DNA of 64,000 bases, taken from positions 42,942,938-43,006,937 of the forward strand of contig NC_083337.1 of assembly GCF_019175385.1 (NCBI RefSeq). The letters are read 5' to 3'. The position numbers and the translations under genes were made by a program. The notes under the pieces are model-generated. The model searched no databases. It was not told the origin of the DNA and saw nothing but the letters and a program-made list of their open reading frames with translations. This document shows positions 51,293-61,640 of the stretch, piece by piece (position 1 is the first letter of the stretch; every line of letters begins with the position of its first letter). The stretch is from Lycium barbarum (Eukaryota > Streptophyta > Magnoliopsida > Solanales > Solanaceae).

Positions 51293-52974
51293 CCCTACAA
51301 TGTGGCCTTTATCGCATGACCTAGAATCAGTTGAAGTTCTAACAGGCCCCGATAAATTCTCGTAATACATATCCCTCTGGATTAAAAGGATCTCTTAATC
51401 TTCCGAGTAAGCAAATGCTATTTTGGCCTTTGAAATCCTCAATAATCACCTTCAATCTGCATGTATGACTACTTTTCATCCTAGATTTCAAGATTCCCAA
51501 TGTTGGCGACAACACCTTAATCGCAGTTACTTATAAATACTTAAGTCACTGATCCCTTTTAGGATTTCCGCTCATCACTATTCAGTATTACCCTAAAATA
51601 ATTACATACGCACATAGGAAATTCCAATAAGAACTCGTATACCTGTAGCCGATCGGTCCTTAGCCTGATTTGGTGGGCTATAGAGTGAAGTATGCTCTTC
51701 GGCCTTGTCTTCCCATTGTCTACTAGTCTAGCCTAACGTAATACTAAAACGTAGGGAAAATCTAGATGTGCTAAACTCTGTACTTTCTAAATTACGTCTT
51801 CGTCCACAGGAGTCTCGTGAACCCTTAAATGGGTCTTTGTCATATGATTTCTCAATCGGGTCTCCTCCTACTGGAGCCACATCCTCCGATGGGTCCGCCT
51901 TAATAGAATAACTGATGCTCTTTCTTATACCTCTTGACATCCTCGATCCTGAGTCGACGGGTGATACAAGTCTCATGTCCCCCTTCGGAGCCTCACTTAC
52001 ACTCCCATTAACTGAACTTATCCTCTTCCCCAATAAAATCCTACAATTTAACAAAAATCGTACCAAGAACGAGCTTTCCTATCATTGGCTCTACTGCACG
52101 ATCTATGATCAGAAAGAAAGATGACATCCTAAATGTCCTGTAGCTTCCTGTTTATAGACGTTGTGCACAACACACTGATAAAAAAGACTCTACTAGACAC
52201 TTTCTGCAGACACTCCGAGGATGAACTGCTCTGATACCACTTTTGTCACGACCCAAACTGATGGGCCATGACTAGTGCCCGGGCTAGGCACCCGTATACA
52301 ACCCGCTAGATATAATCAGACTGAAACTGAAAACAATATGGCACTCTGTAAAATCATGCTGTGAACTCATCATGTCATACATTAGAAAAAATCTGTCTCC
52401 TGAGAAGTCACAGTTAACAAAAACATAACATATATGCAAGCCGACATGGCTGCCACTATACACGAGGATATCCAAGACGAACTACATCGATATATCTGAC
52501 CAAACCGTATATACACAATCCACATATGTGTCACGACCCAACTAGGGGCTGCGACGGGTACTGTTATATCCCGCGTTCTGTGCAATCGGACAATTCAAGA
52601 CAATCGCGGGGAGACAACAAGCATAGCAATATTTTATGTGTTTGACACATGAGTTGTTTATGAAAAAATTTTAGAAGTGAAGACAATGAGAATGGTTAAG
52701 AGCATAAAGGGGAATTCACAAAATGACTTGTGGTAATAATAAGAAGAGTCGAGGGGCAAAATGGGAATTTCACAAAAGTTTCGAAAGTTCATAAAAATTT
52801 CCATGTTGGTTGTGTGGCATAAGTATATGCCCACATTGCTTTGGGGGCCAAAGTGTATCAATAAAAACATTTGGTCTTCTTTGACCAAATAAAACAATCC
52901 AAAGAATAAAAGGGAAGAAAAATCAAGAAAATTGGGGAGTTTTCTAGAGAGGGGCATGTGCCCCTCACATGCTT

Positions 52975-52977
<3 letters not shown>

Positions 52978-53009
<32 letters not shown>
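52978..53009. repeat. Microsatellite (TA)n in element 2 5' LTR
   Basis: Longer than its counterpart in the 3' LTR (about 58735-58751), so the tract has changed length since insertion. Confidence 0.95.
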
Positions 53010-53013
<4 letters not shown>

Positions 53014-54023
53014 TATCTTCCAATTCAAGACAAGAAAAATATAAGAACAAAAACAAAAGAATAGAAGAAAGAAAAAGAAGGAGGGGTTCGGCCAACCCTT
53101 GGAAATTCAAGATCAAATTGGAGCCATCAAAAAATTAGTTTCTTGGTGCAAACTTGCTAATTGAAAGGCGCTTGTTAACGTGGGAGTGTTGTTAGAAGCG
53201 TTGGATTAATCGTTTTCTCTATCTACCACTTTAGGCAAGTTGAGGAGTTGAAGAAGAAAGGTGAGTTTTAATCTTGTTTTATGTGTTATGAAGGTTTATA
53301 TGTGTTGTAGTATGTTAAAATGAATGAAATTCATGAAGGAAATAAATATAGCATGTTGTCCGTGAGGTAGCATATATATATGTATGTGTAGGAATCATAT
53401 TTCAATCATGTTGTCTAGTGTTTGGTTGTGAATGATATGTAGAAAATGGAAATTGAATGAGTTTGGAGAAATTGTAGTGTACATGTATGTTGGGGCCGTG
53501 AGTATGCATGGTGTATATGGTATATGTAGCCGTGTATGGGTTGAATTGTTGAAGAATAACGAGCAAGTTATATTTAATGTTTTAGTCGTTGTGTTGTAGA
53601 TTACATATCGCAAGTAAAGACTTGATAAGTTTGGCGAAGCATTGGTGATTGGAAGATTATGTAAATTAAATGTTATGTTCTTGCATGTATGAAGTATAAT
53701 GATAGTAGAATGGTGTTGTTGGAATATGTCATAAGATTGTCATCGTGTTCGTTGGAGTCGGAAGGTTTGAAGAAAATAGTAAATTGAAATCGTGTGTCTT
53801 GATTGGAATGTGTGAATTCCTAGTATGATTGTGGAATTTTGTTAATAGTTTGGCCGGGTTTGAATTCCCGGATTGTGTTTGATGAGAATTTGGCCATGTT
53901 GAATGTCGAGGATAGTACATTTACAGAGGAAATGCTGCCGAAATTTCGGTAGCAAAGTGTTTCCTTAAGGTTCTAACTCAAAGTATACTAATGAAAGTTT
54001 TGGTAAAAGTGACCAATTCGCAG

Positions 54024-54075
54024 ATTTTGACGAGATTGCCACGCGAATTTGGAATAGCTAAAGGAGCGGAAAGAG
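54024..54075 (+). other. Candidate leader exon 2 (element 2, 5' LTR)
   Basis: Upstream TATACTAATG (branch-like) and acceptor GACCAATTCGCAG, then a 52-nt body starting ATTTTGACGA, then donor AGAG/GTATGTAAGG. The 3' LTR copy is 59766-59817. The body and both borders are recognisable in solo LTR family C, and the donor side in families B, D, LARD and element 1. Confidence 0.45.
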
Positions 54076-55078
54076 GTATGTAAGGCTTCACCCTTCTTTC
54101 TATGGCATGTCTTAGATATAATAAGTCGGGTACGAACATCGGGGACAACCCTAATCCCCGGAATCCGCACCTAAAGGTTTCAACTTTTCGTTCAATTGAA
54201 TTGAAGTAGAAAGTGTGCAAAATGATGAAAAGACCTTCTAGACCCCTATAACTTGCCTAAGTGGGACCCGATCACCCTAAGACCCATACAAGTAACGATA
54301 TGACACGTAATATGGGTAAATTGTATACGCTACCTCGTCCAGCCCGAGGTGGGCCCGTTACTCTCGGATTTTCCTATAATCTTGGTTAACGTACTTGAAG
54401 TGAATCAAAAGGGGGCCTTTGATCCCGATTTCATCACCAAGTGATAAGTACTATGACTACTCCAGCGGGGGTGTTTCTATGATGATAATGATAATGACAA
54501 TGTCGGGCAAGAGAATGTAGCTATGATAAGTACGACCGGAACGACTCTACGGCTAAGCCAAGTACCTAATATAAACATGAAAGCGATAAACTAATTTTTT
54601 AATCATATTTATATTTTCTAGTTCTAACTTTATTTTCTAAGATTCCAAAACCTATGACTGTCATCTAAAATGCTTAAGATTTCGTTTTCGGTTACTATAA
54701 CACTATTCTCCGTTGTTAGTCTCGCCTTAAAATACTTGTTCCTTCAAGGTGAGACAAAGCTATCACTAGCATTCCGTAATGTAATCGGAGGTCTCCGACC
54801 TTATGTCACTCCGATGGATACATGATTTTCCTTGGCTCTCTTGTGTGCTTATATGATATAGGTACATAAAACGGGTATACGTGTATGGGTATGTATATAT
54901 ATATGGTAAAGTAAATGTATATAAGACATGTATATGCATAAAAGATGAGTAAATGTATATGTATGTGTATGTGGGGAAAAAGGGAAGGGCCACTGTTATA
55001 TCACCACCTGATTCAGCTGGATTCCATCCTGGACGCGGGATGCCCGGACGCGGGATATGGGATGAACCGTACGCGGCG

Positions 55079-55081
<3 letters not shown>

Positions 55082-55124
<43 letters not shown>
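55082..55124. repeat. Microsatellite (TA)n, second tract in 5' LTR
   Basis: About 21 TA units. In the 3' LTR (about 60825-60836) it is very short and the roughly 0.1 kb that follows in the 5' LTR is missing. Confidence 0.95.
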
Positions 55125-55126
<2 letters not shown>

Positions 55127-55556
55127 GTGTGATACATATGTGATGTAATATGTTGGGTCATCGTTGGGAAGGGGGTTGGGAGAGCCGATTGTATTCGGCG
55201 TCTGTAAATGTAAATGAAAGATACTGTCTACTGAATTGTACTGTTTTCTGTATACATGAATAAGGGACACCGAGGGGGTTGGGAGAGCCGATTGTATTCG
55301 GCATCTGTAAATGTGAGCAAAAGATACCGTTACTGAAATGTACTGTTTTCTGTATACGAGGATAAGTAATATAAAAATGTTGACTCCTATGCCTATGAAA
55401 AGAAATGTTGCAAAGACGAAAAGGCAAGCCTATACGATAGCCAGCCTGAAAAGGGGCCTCCCTATGTACAGGTTACGTTCTTGCCTCGTTATACGCCCTG
55501 TGGCTCCGTGATATTATTATTGATCGCACTCTATGTTACTGCTTGCATTGTTTTCC

Positions 55557-55628
55557 ATGCCTTACATACTCGGTACATTATTCGTACTGACGTCCGTTCT
55601 TGTGGACGCTGCGTTCATGCCGCGCAGG
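55557..55628 (+). other. Tandem stem-loop triplet (element 2, 5' LTR)
   Basis: CGGTAC/GTACTG (one G-T pair), CGTCC/GGACG around GTTCTTGT, CTGCG/CGCAG. The second stem differs at both strands from the CCCCC/GGGGG form yet stays paired. Confidence 0.65.
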
Positions 55629-56001
55629 TCAGCAGGTATACGGACCGGGTTTCTAGGGCTCTATCTGCAGCATTGGGCAGCGCTCTAGTCGTTCCGGAGC
55701 CTCATATCATTGGTACTATTTTGTGTATGTATTTTCGGGCGCGACAGTACTCGGCCCTTTCTCTGTATAAATGTACTATGTCTAGAGTCTCGTAGACAGA
55801 TATACACAGTCAGCTATGTACAATTTAGTGTATTGTATTCTGAATGGTTCGCATTCCGGTGTAACGCGATACTAGAAAGTTTACCGCTAATGTTAATGTG
55901 CAAAAAAAATAAATATGGCACTGTTTATACAGGATAGCTAAGGGGTACTCAGTACAAGTATCGGGTACTCGTCACGGCCCCTAGTTGGGTCGTGACAGAA
56001 G

Positions 56002-56013
56002 TGGTATCAGAGC
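56002..56013 (+). other. Primer binding site of element 2
   Basis: Exact TGGTATCAGAGC, four bases after the LTR end. Confidence 0.95.
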
Positions 56014-56058
56014 AGTTCGGTCCTAGGGTTTGTCTACGAGCCGTGTCCAGTAGAGTCT

Positions 56059-56094
56059 TGTCTATGGGTGTGTAGCGCGCCATACTTATAGACA
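56059..56094 (+). other. Leader stem-loop (element 2)
   Basis: TGTCTAT/ATAGACA enclosing GGTG/CGCC (one G-T pair). Paired in a different sequence from the LARD form TGTTTAT/ATAAACA with GGTG/CACC. Confidence 0.55.
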
Positions 56095-56198
56095 GGAGGC
56101 TACGGGGCATTTAGGAAATGTGACCTTCTTTGTATTCTGAAATCGTGCGATAGAGCTATGTTACCAGGCTTCCATGCTCCTTTTCTAAAACCGATGTT

Positions 56199-56208
56199 AT
56201 GGTTTCAG
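56199..56208 (+). promoter_or_regulatory. Acceptor-like site directly before gag
   Basis: Reads ATGGTTTCAG, with TTCTAAAAC branch-like sequence upstream, three bases before the gag start. Element 1 has TTTACAG at 26886-26892 two bases before its gag start, and the LARD leader has TTGATTTCAG at the matching place. Confidence 0.4.
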
Positions 56209-56210
56209 TA

Positions 56211-57524
56211 ATGCCGCCGAAGAGAAAGGCTACGACGGCCGAGAAAGCCAAGGGGGTGGCGGCCCGCAGAGTTGAACAGGAGCTAGACGAAGAAGAATCT
56301 CACAATGAAGCTCCCCCTCAGACTGTTCCTGCACCCCCTGCACCGGCAGAGCAGGGAAGAGCTCCAGCTCCAGCCCCCGTACCTCCAGTTCCACCGCCAG
56401 CAGCTCCGGGCCAGCAGATGGCAGAGGCCATCCAGTTATTGACCCAGCTAGTCGCCGCACAAGCTCAGCGGCAAGATGTGGACACAGGCGACAGGGCGGT
56501 AAGCGCAAGGGCCCGAGACTTTATTACCCTAAAGCCGCCAGAGTTCTATGGATCGAAGCCAGAGGAGGACCCGCAGGGTTTTATAGACGAGATGCTGAGG
56601 ACTCTGAGGATCATACATGCTTCGGATACGGAGTCCGTAGAGTTGGCTTCATACAGGCTGCGGGATGTGGCAGTTCTGTGGTACGGTAACTGGATATCAT
56701 CGAGGGGAGCAAATGCACCCCCTCCGGTTTGGCAAGAGTTCACTGAGGCTTTCCTACGACATTTCCTACCGCCAGAGGTTCGACGGGCTCGAGCCGATAT
56801 GTTCTTGAACCTGAGACAGGGAAATATGAGCGTTCGGGAATATAGTCTTCATTTCAACTCGCTAGCCAGGTATGCCCCCGCCCTGATAGCCGATAGGGGA
56901 GACCATGTGCACCGGTTTGTAAGTGGGCTAGGGCCACATTTGGTTAAGGAGTGTTTGACGGCCTCACTCCAAGACGGGATGACTATTACCCGCATCCAGG
57001 CCCACGCCCAAATTCTGGAAGAGCAGTATTAGACACGGAGAGAGGAGAGCTATCCAGATAGGGGTTCCAGAAAAAGAGGCAGATTTTCCAGGGGTAGGAG
57101 CGAGTATAGAGGGGGGCAGGCACAAGAGCAATCTGGGTATTCGGGCCAACCAGCGGCCAGTGCACCTCCTCGATTTGCGGAATGGGGATTTGACCGACCT
57201 ACCAATTCAGGAACAGGACAAGGCTCTAAGGCTTCAAGACTCCAGTACAGAGCCGATTCTAGCAGGACGGGGCTTCCCCCACCACGATGTGCTCGGTGTG
57301 GCAAGCCACACTCTGGGCAGTGCTACCTAGACACCGGTGGTTGTTTTGCCTGTGGTCGGACTGACCATTTTGTACGTGATTGCCCACTAAAGGATGGAGG
57401 AGCACCTAGTTCAGCCGGTCCTCCGCACCGCCTATATGCACTGACTGGACGACAGGACCCTGAGCCTTCCGCAGACGCGGCCACAGGTACTTTTTCAGTA
57501 TCCTCTGTGATAGGCGTGTGTTAA
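56211..57524 (+). pseudogene. gag: gag of element 2, one in-frame stop, followed by truncated protease start
   Basis: Structural polyprotein; would form the particle and bind genomic RNA. I choose the start at 56211 (MPPKRKATTAEKAKG) over the upstream ATG at 56199 because element 1 gag begins MPPKK and the upstream ATG overlaps an acceptor-like site. An Ala/Pro-rich linker (about residues 40-70) precedes the Gag domain with RDFITLKPPEFYGSKPEEDP, ELASYRLRDVAVLWYGNW and FLPPEVRRARADMF. A TAG at 57030-57032 interrupts after about 273 codons; the frame then stays open to 57522-57524. The second part has a basic RGRFSRGRSEYRGG stretch and the CCHC knuckle CFACGRTDHFVRDC (about 57346-57387). It ends in LYALTGRQDPEP, the protease lead-in, then diverges at about 57500 where pol is deleted. 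The stop could be a disabling mutation; readthrough is untested. Confidence 0.88.
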
Positions 57525-58282
57525 TTAATTCGAAATTTATTTTTTTCCCTATCCTGTCCTCTGTATTACTGAACACATTGAGAATTTGGAAATTTGGACG
57601 GAAAGTGGCCATACGCATAGGTAAAAGGCGAACACCCGAAAATTGCGAAGGTTAGAACTGTAAATAAAGGAAATGACGTGTTACGCGGACGTTTCGAAAA
57701 CTGCCGAGACCCTAACTCGTTCCATATTATGCGGCATAAGTAGTATGGGGAAGCGGAAGTAAAAATATTGACACCGAGACATCGAAATGCATTAAAGCTT
57801 CAAGGTTAAGCGTGCTCAGGTGAGAGTAATCCCATGATGGGTGACCCCCTGGGAAATATGCTGAAAATTTTGTAAATGCGAAAACAAGAGATGAGTGTAA
57901 AAGTAGGCAGCCCAGAGTAAATTGGGGTGTGGAAAGAGGTGAGAAACCCCATACGAGCCATATAGGCCGAGACGGATTAAACTAACAGAAAAAGAAAAGC
58001 CATGACAACAGAAAGCCTTGGGAACGAAGGAGAAAAGTACAGGTGTCGCAGGGTGGGACCAATATTGAGTCCACACTGACTAAGGCAAGGAATTCCTAAT
58101 GTGGCGATGTACGGGAACATGTCTAGTGAGGGGATAGACGCAGCAGACGCTACAAGAAAGAAGCACAACTGTAAAGATCGCAAGAGGGCAACCTAAGCTT
58201 CTAAGATGGACATGCTAAGTGACATGAGGCATCCACAAAAGAGACCTCCCCGAAATAATATACTACGCTATGAGGCTAGTTA
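57525..58282 (+). other. Non-coding 3' internal region of element 2
   Basis: No ORF of note on the sense strand. The pol deletion junction lies just upstream, near 57500. Contains the 5S-like segment and otherwise no feature I recognise. Confidence 0.7.
57804..57855 (+). pseudogene. 5S rRNA-derived segment within element 2
   Basis: Starts GGTTAAGCGTGCTCAGGTGA and ends GGGTGACCCCCTGGGAAAT, matching the second half of plant 5S rRNA including box A and box C regions. Weak similarity may extend upstream to about 57771 (CACCGAGACATC against CACCGGATCCCATC). Shares the non-5S-like TTCAAGGTTAAG start with the INT5 copy, which hints at a common origin. Confidence 0.75.
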
Positions 58283-58318
58283 AACATTCGAGGACGAATG
58301 TTCTAAAGGGGGGGAGGA
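58283..58318 (+). other. Hairpin and polypurine tract of element 2
   Basis: AACATTCG/CGAATGTT stem at 58283-58302, then AAAGGGGGGGAGGA at 58305-58318, directly against the 3' LTR. Confidence 0.93.
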
Positions 58319-61300
58319 TGTTATATCCCACGTTCTGTGCAATCGGACAATTCAAGACAATCGCGGGGAGACAACAAGCATAGCAATATTTTATGTGTTT
58401 GACACATGAGTTGTTTATGAAAAAAATTTAGAAGTGAAGACAATGAGAAAGGTTAAGAGCATAAAGGGGAATTCACAAAATGACTTGTGGTAATAATGAG
58501 AAGAGTCGAGGGGCAAAATGGGAATTTCACAAAAGTTTCGAAAGTTTATAAAAATTTCCATGTTGGTTGTGTGGCATAAGTATATGCCCACATTGCTTTG
58601 GGGGCCAAAGTGTATCAATAAAAACATTTGGTCTTCTTTGACCAAATAAAACAATCCAAAGAATAAAAGGAAGAAAAATCAAGAAAATTGGGGAGTTTTC
58701 TAGAGAGGGGCATGTGCCCCTCACATGCTTGGGATATATATATATATATATGTATTATCTTCCAATTCAAGACAAGAAAAGGATAAGAACAAAAACAAAA
58801 GAATAGAAGAAAGAAAAAGAAGGAGGGGTTCGGCCAACCCTTGGAAATTCAAGATCAAATTGGAGCCATCAAAAAATTAGTTTCTTGGTGCAAACTTGCT
58901 AATTGAAAGGTGCTTGTTAATGTGGGAGTGTTGTTAGAAGCGTTGGATTGATCGTTTTCTCTATCTACCACTTTAGGCAAGTTGAGGAGTTGAAGAAGAA
59001 AGGTGAGTTTTAATCTTGTTTTATGTGTTATGAAGGTTTATATGTGTTGTAGTATGTTAAAATGAATGAAATTCATGAAGGAAATAAATATAGCATGTTG
59101 TCCGTGAGGTAGCATATATATATGTATGTGTAGGAATCATATTTCAATCATGTTGTCTAGTGTTTGGTTGTGAATGATATGTAGAAAATGGAAATTGAAT
59201 GAGTTTGGAGAAATTGTAGTGTACATGTATGTTGGAGCCGTGAGTATGCATGGTGTATATGGTATATGTAACCGTGTATGGGTTGAATTGTTGAAGAATA
59301 ACGAGCAAGTTATATTTAATGTTTTAGTCGTTGTGTTGTAGATTACATATCGCAAGTAAAGACTTGATACGTTTGGCGAAGCATTGGTGATTGGAAGATT
59401 ATGTAAATTAAATGTTATGTTCTTGCATGTATGAAGTATAATGATAGTAGAATGGTGTTGTTGGAATATGTCATAAGATTGTTATCGTGTTCATTGGAGT
59501 CGGAAGGTTTGAAGAAAATAGTAAATTGAAATCGTGTGTCTTGATTGGAATGTGTGAATTCCTAGTATGATTGTGGAATTTTGTTAATAGTTTGGCCGGG
59601 TTTGAATTCCCGGATTGTGTTTGATGAGAATTTGGCCATGTTGAATGTCGAGGATGGTACATTTACAGAGGAAATGCTGCCAAAATTTCGGTAGCAAAGT
59701 GTTTCCTTAAGGTTCTAACTCAAAGTATACTAATGAAAGTTTTGGTAAAAGTGACCAATTCGCAGATTTTGACGAGATTGCCATGCGAATTTGGAATAGC
59801 TAAAGGAGCGGAAAGAGGTATGTAAGGCTTCACCCTTCTTTCTATGGCATGTCTTAGATATAAAAAGTCGGGTACGAACATCGGGGACAACCCTAATCCC
59901 CGGAATCCGCACCTAAAGTTTTCAACTTTTCGTTCAATTGAATTGAAGTAGAAAGTGTGCAAAATGATGAAAAGACCTTCTAGACCCCTATAACTTGCCT
60001 AAGTGGGACCCGATCACCCTAAGACCAATACAAGTAACGCTATGACACGTAATATGGGTAAATTGTATACGCTACCTCGTCCGGCCCGAGGTGGGCCCGT
60101 TACTCTCGGATTTTCCTATAATCTTGGTTAACGTAATTGAAGTGAATCAAAAGGGGGCCTTTGATCCCGATTTCGTCACCAAGTGATAAGTACTATGACT
60201 ACTCCAGCGGGAGTGTTTCTATGATGATAATGATAATGACAATGTCGGACAAGAGAATGTAGCTATGATAAGTACGACCGGAACGACTCTACGGTTAAGC
60301 CAAGTACCTAATATAAACATGAAAGCGATAAACTAATTTTTGAATCATATTTATATTTTCTAGTTATAACTTTATTTTCTAAGATTCCAAAACCTATGAC
60401 TGTCATCTAAAATGCTTAAGATTTCGTTTTCGGTTACTGTAACACTATTCTCCGTTGATAGTCTCGCCTTAAAATACTTGTTCCTTCAAGGTGAGATAAA
60501 GCTATCACTAGCATTCCGTAATGTAATCAGAGGTCTCCGACCTTATGTCACTCCGATGGATACATGATTTTCCTTGGCTCTCTTGTATGCTTATATGATA
60601 TAGGTACATAAAACGGGTATACGTGTATGGGTATGTATATATATATGGTAAAGTAAATGTATATAAGACATGTATATGCATAAAAGATGACTAAATGTAT
60701 ATGTATGTGTATGTGGGGAAAAAGGGAAGGGCCACTGTTATATCACCACCTGATTCAGCTGGATTCCATGCTGGATGCGGGATGCCCGGACGCGGGATAT
60801 GGGATGAACCGTACGCGGCGTCTGTATATATATATTCGGCGTCTGTAAATGTAAATGAAAGATACTGTCTACTGAATTGTACTGTTTTCTGTATACATGA
60901 ATAAGGGACACCGAGGGGGTTGGGAGAGCCGATTGTATTCGACGTCTGTAAATGTGAGCAAAAGATACCGTTACTGAAATGTACTGTTTTCTGTACACGA
61001 GGATAACTAATATAAAAATGTTGACTCCTATGCCTATGAAAAGAAATGTTTCAATGACGAAAAGGCAAGCCTATATGATAGCCAGCCTGAAAAGGGGACT
61101 CCCTATGTACAGGTTACGTTCTTGCCTCGTTATACGCCCTATGGCTCCGTGATATTATTATTGATCGCACTCTATGTTACTGCTTGCATTGTTTTCCATG
61201 CCTTACATACTCGGTACATTATTCGTACTGACATCCCTTCTTGTGGATGCTACGTTCATGCCGCGCAGGTCAGCAGGTATACGGACCGGGTTTCTAGGGC

Positions 61301-61640
61301 TCTATCTGCAGCATTGGGCAGCGCTCTAGTCGTTCTGGAGCCTCATATCATTGGTACTATTTTGTGTATGTATTTTCGGGCGCGATAGTACTCGGCCCTT
61401 TCTCTGTATAAATGTACTATGTCTAGAGGCTCGTAGACAAATATACACAGTCAGCTATGTACAGTTTAGTGTATTGTATTCTGAATGGTTCGCATTCCGG
61501 TGTAACGTGATACTAGAAAGTTTACCGCTAATGTTAATGTGCAAAAAAAAAAAAAATATGTCACTGTTTATACAGGATTGCTAAGGCGTACTCGGTACAA
61601 GTATCGGGTACTCGTCATGGCCCCTAGTTGGGTCGTGACA
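58319..61640 (+). mobile_element. 3' LTR of element 2 (3322 bp)
   Basis: Same modules as the 5' LTR: donor-like AAAG/GTGAGT at 59002/59003, candidate exon 59766-59817, stem-loop triplet 61199-61270. Shorter TA tracts and one deletion near 60836 account for most of the length difference. Confidence 0.95.
61199..61270 (+). other. Tandem stem-loop triplet (element 2, 3' LTR)
   Basis: The second stem reads CATCC/GGATG, against CGTCC/GGACG in the 5' LTR of the same element: both sides of one base pair changed. The third stem has lost one pair (CTACG against CGCAG). Confidence 0.6.

Larger units (their letters stand above)
47899..52243 (-). mobile_element. INT5, second large non-coding internal region (4.3 kb)
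   Basis: Purine tract at 47899-47911 on minus, pre-PPT hairpin AACATTCG/CGAATGTT at 47916-47935 and PBS at 52228-52239. No Gag or Pol motif is recognisable. It differs from the LARD internal regions over most of its length but its leader is related. At the gag position, about 160 nt after the PBS, a 112-codon frame (51728-52066) contains a charged stretch (SIKADPSEDVAPVGGDP) that I do not recognise. Also holds the 5S-like segment at 51191-51292 and a dinucleotide repeat. Confidence 0.72.
52562..55997 (+). mobile_element. 5' LTR of element 2 (3436 bp)
   Basis: Order of visible modules: TA repeat at 52978-53009, donor-like AAAG/GTGAGT at 53260/53261, candidate exon 54024-54075, TA repeat at 55082-55124, two GTATTCGGCGTCTGTAAATG-type repeats near 55190-55315, stem-loop triplet 55557-55628, GTGACA end. 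Confidence 0.95.
52562..61640 (+). mobile_element. Element 2: complete gag-only Ty3/gypsy element with TSD GGTAC
   Basis: 9079 bp, bounded by GGTAC at 52557-52561 and 61641-61645. LTRs 52562-55997 and 58319-61640 start TGTTATATCCC and end GTCGTGACA. The internal region is only 2.3 kb, with PBS, gag, a 5S-like segment and PPT; protease, RT, RNase H and integrase are absent. The two LTRs differ by repeat length, one deletion of about 0.1 kb and few substitutions, so insertion appears recent. Having clean TSDs and no pol, it probably moved with enzymes supplied by another element. Confidence 0.95.

Noticed and set aside
53395..53613. Minus-strand frames in element 2 LTRs repeated at 59137, 59471 and 59720.
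   Set aside because: Antisense to the LTR, duplicated only because both LTRs are present; no domain seen.
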